Positions 8,363-17,212 of a stretch of 64,000 bases of DNA are shown piece by piece (the first letter of the stretch is position 1; each line of letters begins with the position of its first letter). The position numbers and the translations under genes are program-made. Source of the stretch: Diplonema papillatum (taxonomy: Eukaryota > Euglenozoa > Diplonemea > Diplonemida > Diplonemidae); assembly GCA_030068145.1 (NCBI GenBank), contig JAPJBO010000712.1:1-64000 (forward strand), given 5' to 3'. The notes beneath the pieces are model-generated. The model was not told where the DNA came from, searched no databases, and saw nothing but the letters and a program-made list of their open reading frames with translations.

Positions 8363-8629
8363 TCCCGAACTTTAACCGTTAACTGCTGCCTCCAGTCTCG
8401 CCGTGCGCACATTGATTTTCGGGGAAGCCATTATTATCGTCAGATTTCCGGAAAATCGCGTTTCAGACAAAAACGCATTGTTGGCGGGACATCAAGGTAA
8501 ACGTGCAAAAGAAGGGTATTGGGACGCTGCTGCTTCAGCTTCGTCTGGGGCATCGCGTTCTGATGCCTCTTCTGTTCCCCATTGCTGGCCCGTGGAGAGG
8601 GTCCCGCTTGTAGCACTCACAGCAACATT
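8363..8629. other. No recognisable feature
   Basis: A 112-codon plus-strand frame runs through here (8403-8741) but its end overlaps the antisense of the 18S fragment, so it is very unlikely to be a gene. Confidence 0.5.
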
Positions 8630-8782
8630 GTTACGACTTTTGCTTCCTCTAGCTGAGAAACATTGCTTGAATTTGGGCGCTGAACTTGTTGTCAAGAACG
8701 AGCTTCCCTCTCCCAAGCTCTATCCCACAGCCAATCGGTAGCAACGACGGGCGGTGTGTACAAATGGCAGGGACGTAATCAG
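8630..8782 (-). rRNA. 18S rRNA 3'-end fragment (degenerate, pseudogene)
   Basis: Read on the minus strand, this matches the universally conserved 3' end of eukaryotic small-subunit rRNA. The sequence around the decoding region is present (plus strand CGACGGGCGGTGTGTACAAA and GGCAGGGACGTAATCA). After a divergent V9-like stretch comes the terminal stem (plus strand TTGTTACGACTTTTGCTTCC). Single-base differences in the conserved core, for example GTAGCAACG where GTAGTAGCG is usual, and the isolated context show it is a dispersed fragment and not an active gene. The conserved cores are eukaryotic rather than bacterial in type. Confidence 0.85.
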
Positions 8783-9279
8783 AAATTGAAAATGGGGGGG
8801 GAAATTCGATTCTGGAGCCCGGCACTGGGCACATGGTTTAAGGGACAGGTCTTGGCCCATCCCTCTATATTACTCCCTTTTCAAAAAGATTAGGCAAAAG
8901 TCACCTAAATCGTTAGGGCACGATAATCCCCTGAATTGGCGCACTTCAACCGAATATTACAATTGAAGTCATGTGCGGGAATTATCATGACGCTCCGGAG
9001 CATGGGAGCCAGCAGCACGTTGCGGAGTCGATGCAGCCGTTTTCCGTTGTAAAACGTTGAGGACTCACAATGCCGTGTCGCATCCATCCGGGGCGGTTCC
9101 AGCATCGAAGGCAGACGGACCGGCCACCGAGGCGCTGGATCAAAAGTGTTCGGCCCCCACTTCCGTTTGTCGTCATTAGTCGCCTTTCTTGCCGGTCCCG
9201 CGCCTTCCTGTCCGCTTTTACTGAACCTGGTGGCCAACCAGGAATTCTTGTCGCAATCTTGGCACACTCCGGAGCAACC
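8783..9279. other. No recognisable feature
   Basis: Open frames on both strands are short or low in recognisable motifs. Weak non-LTR RT resemblance may begin near 9280 on the plus strand. Confidence 0.4.
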
Positions 9280-9900
9280 AAAACGGTCTCCGGGTAAGGC
9301 GGGACCGTGTCGCCCATACTCGCCCTGACGTGTATGCTCGATACGAATGACCCAACAAGGCACAACGCTGGCACGGTATCTTCGTGTTGGTGGTAGATGT
9401 CGTCCCCCGGCACGTGATAGAGGGAAAGCATGGGGTTGCCTACGAAGCGGCCGGGAAAAATTGGACGACGACGGACCTGGACTTTGCGGACGATCTTGCG
9501 CTGATAAGCTCGACGGCAGGGAGCTGAGGTTGATGCTTGCCTTGGGACGCTGGCACCGTATCTCTTCGTGCTGGTGGTAGATGTCGTCCCCCGGCACGTG
9601 ATAGAGGGCAAGCATGGGGTCGTCTACGAAGCGGCCGGGAGAAATTGGACGACGACAGACCTTTGCGGACGATCTTGCGCTGATAAGCTCGACGGCAGGG
9701 AGCTGAGGTTGATGCTTGCCTTGGCACGCTGGCACCGTATCTCTTCGTGCTGGTGGTAGATGTCGTCCCCCGGCACGTGATGGAGGGCAAGCATGGGGTT
9801 GCCTACGAAGCGGCCGGGCAAAAATGGACGACGACGGACCTGGACTTTGCGGACGATCTTGCGATACAAGAGATACGGTGCCAGCATGATTTACAGCCGG
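9280..9900 (+). pseudogene. Degenerate non-LTR reverse transcriptase with its catalytic segment triplicated
   Basis: Near 9298 the plus strand can be read as a damaged GxxxGDTVSPILA-type block. Downstream, the catalytic motif DLDFADDLALISST is encoded near 9475. A ~180-bp block beginning GGTGGTAGATGTCGTCCCCC then repeats at about 9391, 9575 and 9754, each copy carrying YEAAG and WTTTDL text before a complete or shortened FADDL motif. Stops and frame changes interrupt it. It is therefore a dead retrotransposon fragment that later expanded locally. Confidence 0.6.
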
Positions 9901-10191
9901 GGAAGACGGAGCAGTTGCGGGTTTCTCAGCCTCAGATGCCACGCTAAGCGTGACAGGGGTCGACAGCGTCTTCTCGAGAAGATACATGGATCCGCAGACA
10001 TACGTCAATCGACTGTTTCTGCGGATGCATGGTGACGACTAATGCGCCGCCGACGTGACGACCTGGAAGCTCCCGACATGTGCATAGTGTGTGTGAGGGC
10101 AAGATCGGCAGCCCCTCGGTGGCAGCGGTAAAACACGTCGGAATCGAGGCAGAGTGCGCTCTTCGACGTGTGCCACCATGGTCCACGAAGG
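9901..10191. other. No recognisable feature
   Basis: About 290 bases with no gene or repeat that I can identify. Confidence 0.5.
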
Positions 10192-10382
10192 GCGAGTCTG
10201 GGGCAAGTGAGGCGAGTCGAAGAGCGAGTCTGGGCAAGTGAGGCGAGTCGAAGGGCGAGTCTGGGGCAAGTGAGGCGAGTCGAAGGGCGAGTCTGGGGCA
10301 AGTGAGGCGAGTCGAAGGGCGAGTCTGGGGCAAGTGAGGCGAGTCGAAGGGCGAGTTGGGCGAGTGTGGGGCGAGTCTGGGG
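10192..10382. repeat. 32-bp minisatellite
   Basis: Five tandem copies of a ~32-bp unit (GCGAGTCTGGGGCAAGTGAG plus GCGAGTCGAAGG) start at 10192, 10224, 10255, 10287 and 10319, followed by a decayed copy. The Pro/Ser/Leu repeats translated from the minus strand are a by-product. Confidence 0.9.
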
Positions 10383-10538
10383 GCTCGAGGAAGTCGTCGT
10401 AGTAGTCTTCTCGAGACACCCAGGTGGCAATGTAATGAGGAACTGCTAGGGGTGCATAGACACTCGGACAGTATTGACTGGGGCAACGGCTCAGATTGGC
10501 AGGACACTGCAAGCGGGGTGCGGAGCCCATCAGTGACC

Positions 10539-10650
10539 GAGGACGCGTGTGGAGATACAACCGCACAACTCGCGGGGAAGACCGAGGCACGAGGAGCTAT
10601 CCACCGAGGACGCGTGTGGAGATACAACCGCACAACTCGTGGGGAAGACC
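10539..10650. repeat. 67-bp direct duplication
   Basis: A segment beginning GAGGACGCGTGTGGAGATAC occurs at 10539 and again at 10606 with almost no change. Part of its tail (ACGAGGAGCTATCCACCGAG) appears a third time near 10999. Confidence 0.85.
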
Positions 10651-11964
10651 GATCGTGCTCATCTAGCCATGCGTCTTGCTCCTATTCCCTCAGTAAACTG
10701 CAGAAACTGTGGGTCGCGCTCAAGCGGCTTGAGCCGGTCCGTCCCTATCTCTTGAAACTGCATCGAAGTGCCTGCCGCTGTTTATCACAGTGAATCACGG
10801 TCCACCCCGGTCTATCAGGTCCATCTCTAGTCCCTAGAGCTGCATCGAATTGCCCGGTGCTGTATTCTTCGGTCTATCACGGGGGGCTCAAACCTGGGGC
10901 TGGCAGTCTTCGTAGCGTAATTTATTCCCGGCAGCAAGCGTCGTTGCATTTAGAGACGTGTCTTTACCCTGTAGATGGCAGCGAAGTGTGATGTCCCAAC
11001 GAGGAGCTATCCACCGAGACGCGGAGGATGCGGGATATCAATGCCCGAAAGAAGCTGGAGCAGCTGGTGTGTAAGGCATGTCTTCACAGGAACTGTGTCC
11101 TTCACCTCCTCGGTGACGCATCTCCTTCCGAAAATGCTCGAGAATATCCATACCCAAGCGGACGGATCCGAAAACGTTACCCACCTCTGCGACGATTGCA
11201 ATCCGTCCTCGGTAAGGGCGGCCTTTCTTATTTTTCTTCTTCATTTTCTTCGCGTTTTCGCGGTTTGGGTGATCTTTTCACCGCGCAACTTCATGTCCGG
11301 CCTTTGCAGAGCCTTTCGCATGGTATCGCGGTTTTTGCACAGGTGCTGCAGCAGCGTCCGGAAAGCGCCGGTGGCTGTTCCCAGGCAAACTCCAACCGTC
11401 GATCGGTGGGACAATACGCTTTCAGATACGCCTCCACGTCTATGTATTGCTGTTGTCTCGTCGTGCAGCAAACAGCGCAGCCGTTTGTCTTGCGTAAGCC
11501 GCATTCCAAGAGACTTCCCTCGACGTCAGTAGTGTCCCCAAGCAGCTTGCGTCGCCGGATACCAGTACACCGGTTGCAGGCTTGGGCTCTGCCGTGTGTT
11601 CACGCTCCGTTACTAGGCGGCTGTTCTGTTTTCTTTCCTGCGCGGAGTGATAGGCTTGGGCATAGCGCGCCGACCTCTCTAACAGCCGGGGTGGGTGAGG
11701 ATTTCATTCGAGAAGCTTGCTTTACTCACCAAATTCTTCGCCCGCTCTCACCCCATCTTCGGTGACTACTACTCGCCGGGCAATGCCGGAGGTGATCGGG
11801 TGTCGCTGTCGGTCGCTAGCAGCAAGAGAGACGAAACGAGAGCGAACGGGAGTGCGAAGGCTTTCAGCGTGTGCCTGTTGCGACGGACGCAGCACGCAAA
11901 AGGAGGGGCGAATCAAAACCTTGCAAGTCTTATACCTCCGGCAGCGGGAGAGGCGGGGGATGCA
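10651..11964. other. 1.3 kb without a recognisable gene
   Basis: Two imperfect copies of a CTGCATCGAA-containing segment lie near 10750-10900. Overlapping plus-strand frames of 185 and 245 codons (from 10975 and 11028) and minus-strand frames compete without any motif I know, and I would not call them genes. Confidence 0.5.
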
Positions 11965-12165
11965 AGAAAACGAGCTTGGAATGGCTAATGTGCTCAACAC
12001 CGCAATAGTCCTGCCAGCACTAGGTGTTTCGGTCTTTTAAGCCACGGACACGTAAGGCGGACCATCAACAGCGAGTGTCTGCACACAGGACAGCGGTGTG
12101 AGCCTGGTTTGTTCAGGCGGCTGTTCGTAGCTCGTCACAGCCACGACCACCCATGCTGCGAGAGC
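11965..12165 (+). repeat. Diverged stray copy of an array-unit segment
   Basis: It contains TATGTGCTCAACACCGCA-like, TTTCGGTCNTTTAAGCCACG-like and GCGGCTGTTCGTA-like blocks in the same order as array unit positions such as 39830-39960, with many substitutions and an insertion of about 35 bases. It therefore predates the homogenised array. Confidence 0.7.
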
Positions 12166-12737
12166 ACAGGCAAAAGGAGGGAAGACAAGGGGAACGATCA
12201 ACAGAAAGAGCTTTCGCTCCATCGTTGCTTCGCGACGTTGGTGATTTCTGGTTCTGACGCACACAGGATCCCGACTGATATTCACCTTGTAAAAAGGCAG
12301 ACAAGCTTATTTCCGTAAGTCCCCTGGACGGGTATTTTCATCTTGCCCCTACGCAATGTACGTGATAGGTTTACCCTGGATGGTGTGATTCCTCTTCGTT
12401 CTTTCTTGCAGTCATCTCACCAAGAAGTATCTCGCAGACTTTACGTCAGCGAACACAAGGCGCAGACAGACCAGTAAGCAGAATACCTTTTCGCGATACA
12501 ACTCCGCTGTGCCGCGCGCATAGTGGAGCCACACTCTCAGAAGCTGCAGAGCTTTGGCCGGTCGTTCAAGTCTAGGCTTCGAAGGGCCAGGATTCTTGAG
12601 GCCATTGGTCCTCTGACGGCCAGCCTCTTCCTCCTAGATGTCTGGTTTGCAGTCTTTTGGGATCAGGTGCCCACTTCTTGACCCTACGGGCCAGGTTGTC
12701 GAAGGCCAGTCGTTCGCGTACAGGTCACTACTGATCA
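12166..12737. other. No recognisable feature
   Basis: Non-coding DNA between the stray unit segment and the sulfurtransferase tail fragments. Confidence 0.5.
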
Positions 12738-12944
12738 TGCTAAGCGCACAGGAGTGCAGCACAATCAGTCGGAATTGCTGTGGTGTGCATGAAAAAAGGC
12801 TTTTCGCTATTATCGTCTTCGACAAATCGGGCCAGGACCCCGCGTACAGTTTTGGTTTTTCTGCAGACCAACTTGTTGAAAGGCGGCTGCAGTGACGAAG
12901 CAGGAGTGCGGCATAATCAATTAGGGTTTTTGGTGAAGTCTTTC
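12738..12944 (-). pseudogene. Short degenerate 3'-end fragments of the sulfurtransferase gene
   Basis: Two imperfect repeats of the gene's last codons and 3' flank are visible. One shows ATTATCGTCTTCGACAAATC followed by a GGACCCCGCGTACAG-type string near 12810-12850. A 3'-flank block (GCATAATCAATTAGGGTTTT) follows near 12910. They continue into the longer truncated copy. Confidence 0.7.
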
Positions 12945-13354
12945 GCTTACATCGTCTTCGACCATTCGGACCAGGACCCCACGTACAGCTTTGGTCTCGG
13001 AAGGCCTGCTTGCTCACTGCTTGCTCAAAGGCGGCTGCCGTGACGCAAGCCGTCACGCCGGAGCCGCAGTACACGACGGCTTCCTTCGCGTCGCCGAGCG
13101 ACTTCTCGCACACCTCCCGCAGCTTTTCGTCCGGCAGCGGCAGCTTGTCGGCGCCGAAGTTCGCGGAGAACGGGTGGCTGCGCGCCGCCGGAATGTGGCC
13201 GGGCCGCTTGTCGGGCCAGACGGGCTCCGACACGCTGCTGAAGCGCGCCTGCGACCGGCAGTCGAGGAGGGCTGTGTTGGATGGAGTCTCCGCCAGGGCA
13301 GGAACCTTGCATCCGGGTCACAGTCTGTTAGAATCAGGAGTTGGTCAACTGCTG
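12945..13354 (-). pseudogene. Truncated sulfurtransferase copy (C-terminal half)
   Basis: This duplicates about 390 bp of the intact gene's 3' half, including the CGSGVTAC active-site loop and the C-terminal GSWSEW end. An insertion of about 13 bp (a duplicated CTTGCTCA-type string near 13015) breaks the frame just downstream of the active site. Homology ends near 13354. Identity to the intact gene is very high inside the block, so the duplication is recent or has been converted. There is no N-terminal rhodanese domain. Confidence 0.85.
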
Positions 13355-13399
13355 TGACGAAGCAGGAGTGCAGCAATATCAATCACGTTCGCCGCGGCG

Positions 13400-13510
13400 T
13401 GCTTGAAAAAATTCAGCTTCGATTACATCGTCTTTGACCATTCGGACCAGGACCCCACGTACAGTTTTGGTTTCTGCGGACCAACTTGTTGAAAGGCAGC
13501 TGCAGTGACG
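13400..13510 (-). pseudogene. Third 3'-end fragment of the sulfurtransferase gene
   Basis: The last ~17 codons plus 3' flank of the gene are repeated once more (block GACCATTCGGACCAGGACCC near 13436), next to a diverged CTGCGGACCAACTTGTTGAA string that also occurs in the fragment near 12860. Confidence 0.75.
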
Positions 13511-13558
13511 AAGCAGGTTGCGGCATAATCAGCTAGGGTTTTCGGAGAAGTCTTTCGC

Positions 13559-14425
13559 TTACATCGTCTTCGACCATTCGGACCAGGACCCCACGTACAG
13601 CTTTGGTCTCGGAAGGCCTGCTTGCTCAAAGGCAGCTGCCGTGACGCAAGCCGTCACGCCGGAGCCGCAGTACACGACGGCTTCCTTCGCGTCGCCGAGC
13701 GACTTCTCGCACACCTCCCGCAGCTTTTCGTCCGGCAGCGGCAGCTTGTCGGCGCCGAAGTTCGCGGAGAACGGGTGGCTGCGCGCCGCCGGAATGTGGC
13801 CGGGCCGCTTGTCGGGCCAGACGGGCTCCGACACGCTGCTGAAGCGCGCCTGCGACCGGCAGTCGAGGAGGGCTGTGTTGGATGGAGTCTCCGCCAAGGC
13901 GGCGACTTGCGCCCGAGTCACGGTCTGTTCGGACCAGGTGTTGGTCAGTTGCTGCCGGAATGCTGCAAAGGCGTGTTCCGGGAGGACCGACGCGGGGATG
14001 TACGACGGCGTGCCTTCTTCTGTGACACCGCCGGCACCCTTGAATTGCGCGAGGGATCCCTCCATCACAAAGACCTGCGAAAATCCGCTTGTCTTCAGCA
14101 TCCACCAGAGCCGGCAGGCGCAGCTGGCGCCGCTGACGTCGTCGTACGTCACGATCGTGTCCTTGGGCTGCAGGTCGTTCTTGAACAGCCACGCCGCGAA
14201 GTCGTCGAACGCGGGCAGCGGGTGGCGGCCGGTGGCGTCGGTCACTTGGCCGCACTCGCTTTCGAGGTCGAAGAACCGCGCCTTGACCACGCGGCTCGAC
14301 TCGAAGCTCTGCAGCCCGCGCGACGGGTCATCCAGCGACCAGCGGGCGTCCACAAACTTGGCCGCGCCCTCCGACTGCAGCTTCACAGCTTCCGCAAGCT
14401 TCAGGTACACCCGCCGCGTGGCCAT
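13559..14425 (-). CDS. 3-mercaptopyruvate sulfurtransferase (two-domain rhodanese family)
   Basis: The 288-aa protein has the normal length for the family. Residues 1 to ~140 form the inactive N-terminal rhodanese domain (FVDARWSLDD, ARFFDLE, LPAFDDFAAWL). Residues ~160-288 form the catalytic domain with loop CGSGVTAC at 253-260, Cys253 being the persulfide-forming cysteine. CGSGV is typical of mercaptopyruvate-specific enzymes, while thiosulfate rhodaneses have CRKGV. The C-terminus YVGSWSEW is also typical. The enzyme transfers sulfur from 3-mercaptopyruvate to thiols or cyanide, giving pyruvate. No targeting peptide is evident. The frame is uninterrupted, so there are no introns in the coding sequence. 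The ATG at 14425 lies immediately before the conserved domain. Three truncated tails follow downstream in the same orientation. Confidence 0.93.
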   Translation of the reverse strand: MATRRVYLKLAEAVKLQSEGAAKFVDARWSLDDPSRGLQSFESSRVVKARFFDLESECGQVTDATGRHPLPAFDDFAAWLFKNDLQPKDTIVTYDDVSGASCACRLWWMLKTSGFSQVFVMEGSLAQFKGAGGVTEEGTPSYIPASVLPEHAFAAFRQQLTNTWSEQTVTRAQVAALAETPSNTALLDCRSQARFSSVSEPVWPDKRPGHIPAARSHPFSANFGADKLPLPDEKLREVCEKSLGDAKEAVVYCGSGVTACVTAAAFEQAGLPRPKLYVGSWSEWSKTM

Positions 14426-14438
14426 TGTCGCTTTACTT

Positions 14439-14454
14439 TTTTTAGTGTGTAAGT
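14439..14454 (-). promoter_or_regulatory. Upstream box shared with the haloperoxidase genes
   Basis: On the gene strand the sequence is ACTTACACACTAAAAA, ending about 14 bases before the sulfurtransferase ATG. The haloperoxidase genes carry ACTTACACTCTAAAAA about 240 bases before their ATG (33096-33111 in the first unit). Fifteen of sixteen bases agree. The function is unknown; a core-promoter or 5'-leader element is an inference. Confidence 0.35.
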
Positions 14455-14489
14455 CCGCTTAGGGGTCCGGAGTTCCAAAGTATTTCTCT

Positions 14490-14625
14490 GAAGATTTTCG
14501 TGTTTTCCGGCGAAACGCGCTACGTCACTTGCCTGTGTTGAGGGCGTTCTTGCTTTTCGATTGGGTTGCTCAGAGAATTAGGTTGCATACATTCACTGCT
14601 TATCTGCTGCGTGGTTCTGAGCTCT
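14490..14625 (-). mobile_element. 3'-tail fragment related to non-LTR element B
   Basis: The plus-strand text CGTGTTTTCCGGCGAAACGC, then TTGCCTGTG, GGCGTTC and TTATCTGCTGCG, parallels the 3' end of element B at 26765-26870 (GTGTTTCCGGCGATATTCGC, TTGCCTGTGACGGCGTTC, GATCTGCTGCG). It is a short diverged 3' end and no coding part is attached. Confidence 0.5.
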
Positions 14626-15067
14626 GTTATGATAATGATGGGGCCGGGTGGGATGATACTCAGGGTTTCCTCTCAGCAGTCCTGATTCAGGCTGCGAAAG
14701 CTTGACTGCCTCCCATTTATTCAGCCACTGACATTCTGAATTGAAGTTGTTCCAGTCGCGGACCTGCATGCAACGACACTCATCCACTCAACCAGCTTTT
14801 TCGAGTTGAAGTTCTTCTTCGTCACGGCTTAGTTCAGTGCGAATCGCACCGTGAGCCTAATCACCAGGTTGGTGCGGCTCGGAGCGCACCCGAGGGAGGC
14901 TCCTGGCCGAGCAACAGGTTGTAGCACAACCGGTGCGCATCAGCTCTGTATCGCCGTCGCCGCACACCGCACTGCCCAGGCGCACGTCGCTGAAGTTCGC
15001 GTCGAGTACAGAGTAGAGTACGTGCGCTCGGCTATAGACCGGCACGGGACTGGAGGCAGCAGTTAAA
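14626..15067. other. No recognisable feature
   Basis: A 71-codon frame with an antisense 62-codon frame shows no motif. I see nothing else. Confidence 0.5.
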
Positions 15068-15740
15068 GTTCGGGTGTAGCTCAGTTCGGACGAGTTCGGG
15101 CGAACAAAGTTCGGTCGATGCTAAGTTCTGGTGAAGCAAAGTTCTGTCGATGCTAAGTTCTGGTGATGCAAAGTTCGGACGACTAAGTTCGAGTGATGCT
15201 AAGTTCGGGCGAAGCTAAGTTCTGGTGAAGTAAAGTTCGGACGACTAAGTTCGAGTGATGTTAAGTTCGGGCGAAGCTAAGTTCTGGTGAAGTAAAGTTC
15301 GGACGACTAAGTTCGAGTGATGCTAAGTTCGGGCGAAGCTAAGTTCTGGTGAAGTAAAGTTCGGACGACTAAGTTCGAGTGATGCTAAGTTCGGGCGAAG
15401 CTAAGTTCTGGTGAAGTAAAGTTCGGACGACTAAGTTCGAGTGATGTTAAGTTCGGGCGAAGCTAAGTTCTGGTGAAGTAAAGTTCGGACGACTAAGTTC
15501 GAGTGATGTTAAGTTCGGGCGAAGCTAAGTTCTGGTGAAGTAAAGTTCGGACGACTAAGTTCGAGTGATGTTAAGTTCGGGCGAAGCTAAGTTCTGGTGA
15601 AGTAAAGTTCGGACGACTAAGTTCGAGTGATGTTAAGTTCGGGCGAAGCTAAGTTCTGGTGAAGTAAAGTTCGGACGACTAAGTTCGAGTGATGTTAAGT
15701 TCGGGCGAAGCTAAGTTCTGGTGAAGCAAAGCAAAGTTCG
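15068..15740. repeat. 62-bp minisatellite built of ~15-bp subrepeats
   Basis: Nine regular 62-bp copies begin GACTAAGTTCGAGTGATG at 15181, 15243, 15305, 15367, 15429, 15491, 15553, 15615 and 15677, preceded by decayed copies from 15068. Each unit consists of four variants of an AAGTTCNNNNGANN motif (TAAGTTCGAGTGATG, TAAGTTCGGGCGAAG, TAAGTTCTGGTGAAG, TAAAGTTCGGACGAC), so the array grew first by 15-mers and then by 62-mers. Confidence 0.95.
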
Positions 15741-16001
15741 GGGTGATGGCACTCCGTTGTGTGTGATTCTGGTTGGCCTTTCTGAACTGACGCGCACACT
15801 GCGTAGTCCCGCCCAGTTTGAACCGTGTGCCCTTGTGATGCGATGGGTAGCAGTTGCTTCAGCTTAGTGTGAATTTGATCGGAGAAGGACTTTACAAAGA
15901 CCAGCCAACGCCGCGTTGATCATTGATCACCATGTTTCAAATTCCCGATTGCGCGTAAGTGTCGGTGGTACAAAGGTGCAGTTGCCCGCATCCAACCAAT
16001 A
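15741..16001. other. No recognisable feature
   Basis: Spacer. A consensus-like GTAAGT at 15955 follows a short ATG frame (15932), but no matching acceptor or continuation could be supported. Confidence 0.4.
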
Positions 16002-16544
16002 GCTGCGCCTCCTACTGTGACGCCAGCTACGACTATTCCATCGACTGTTGCACCAGCTACCAGTGCACCACCAACAGCTGCATCTCCTGTGGCACCAGCT
16101 ACAAATATTCCATCGACTGTTGCACCAGCTACCAGTGCACCACCAACAGCTGCGCCTCCTACTGTGGCGCCAGCTACGACTATTCCATCGACTGTTGCGC
16201 CAGCTACCAATTCACCGTCAACAGCCGCACCTCCTACTGTGGCGCCAGCTACAGATATTCCGTCGACTGTTGCACCAGCTACCAATGCACCAGCAATCAG
16301 CTCGCATCGGGGAGGTGACGCTGCCCACCCTGACAAGGTGTCCTGCTGCCCCGTACGATTGTGCTCTCGTGCTGCGATAAGTACGTCTGTGTTTTCGTGC
16401 GGCGATTCGGTTCGACCTTTCTGGACTGGGGCGCAGACTGAGTTGACCCGCCCAATTTGGACTTGCGCTGAGGTGGTGAGAATGCGACTGAAAGAGCAAG
16501 CAAGTGTTTCCATCGCACTATCGTCGGCGGCATTCAAGCGATGA
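16002..16544 (+). pseudogene. Pro/Thr-repeat (mucin-like) reading frame, no start codon
   Basis: Four tandem 75-bp units (one shortened by a codon) encode a 25-residue repeat of the form APPTVAPATTIPSTVAPAT followed by NSPSTA-like text, from 16002 to about 16300. The frame is open from 15927 to the stop at 16542-16544 but has no ATG, only a GTG at 16017. After the repeat it continues into Cys- and Arg-rich text with no recognisable domain. Pro/Thr-repeat stretches are common in cell-surface or wall proteins, so this may be one exon or a remnant of such a gene. The antisense Val-Ala-Gly-Ala-Thr frame is its shadow. Expression is unproven. Confidence 0.35.
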
Positions 16545-16787
16545 ATGTGTCACGAGAATGAGTGGAAGAGAAGGCACGCGATGAAGCCAGGACCTGCATA
16601 TGTTCCGCTTGGCTTCGTCCAAAGGGATGACAATGAGCCGCCGAAAGAGCAAGCACGGCGGTCGTGTAGAGATAATCGTACCTTACTGGTCTGTGGGTGA
16701 AATTGTGTGAAAACTTCACTGGGTTGTAAGTTTTTCTTGTTACGGTGTCTCGGGGGCCTTGTTTGACGGTCCCTCGGGTTGTGGGAA
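16545..16787. other. No recognisable feature
   Basis: Spacer before the dispersed-repeat cluster. Confidence 0.5.
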
Positions 16788-17210
16788 AGCCTCTCGGCAG
16801 GAAAAAAGGCTCCACGCCGCTCCGGACTCCCTCGGGACAGCTTTTTTGGTGTTAACAATGCATTGTTGGTACTAGAAATTAGTAGTTGGCAGCGTACTAC
16901 ATGAAACTTCCCAAAGCAGGTGAGTTCCGCTAGTGCGCACAAACAAAAGAAAGCGGCACACTATTTTTGCCAGCCTCTCGGCAGGAGAAAAGACTCCACG
17001 CCGCTCCGGACTCCCTCGGGACAGCCTTTTTTTTTAGAGTTAAAGTTCGCTTGAAATTCCGGGGTTTTAGGGTCTCCGTGTGACCGTTCATGAATGGGTT
17101 CTCTTAGAGCAAGAAAGGGCTACGTGGTTACGGGTTGTACATTTAGTGCACGCTTTCGTTATGGGTTATGGCTAGCCATGTCCTTTTTTGTGTTAACAAT
17201 GCATTGTTGG
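16788..17210. repeat. Cluster of dispersed repeats
   Basis: A CTCTCGGCAGGA-to-GGGACAGC block (~50 bp) occurs at 16791 and 16974. A ~95-bp block beginning TTAGTAGTTGGCAGCG is at about 16878 and again at about 18519. A ~150-bp block beginning GAGTTAAAGTTCGCTTGAAA is at 17037 and, inside the TIR element, at 17333. The palindromic AACAATGCATTGTT occurs near 16855 and 17196. Confidence 0.85.
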
Positions 17211-17212
17211 TA

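Noticed and set aside
8905-10008. 367-codon minus-strand frame
   Set aside because: It runs antisense through the triplicated RT fragment. Its repeats mirror the DNA duplication, and no protein motif is present.
10192-10382. CRISPR-like array
   Set aside because: Units are contiguous 32-mers without spacers, in eukaryotic DNA.
13518-14462. 314- and 276-codon plus-strand frames over the sulfurtransferase
   Set aside because: They are antisense to a gene with complete family motifs.
15068-15740. CRISPR-like array
   Set aside because: The whole 62-bp period is repeated, so there are no unique spacers.
15932-15960. Intron donor GTAAGT after a short ATG frame
   Set aside because: No acceptor or continuing reading frame could be supported, and the recognisable genes here read without introns.
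15920-16537. 205-codon minus-strand Val/Ala/Gly repeat frame
   Set aside because: It is the antisense shadow of the Pro/Thr repeat frame, whose composition is more protein-like.
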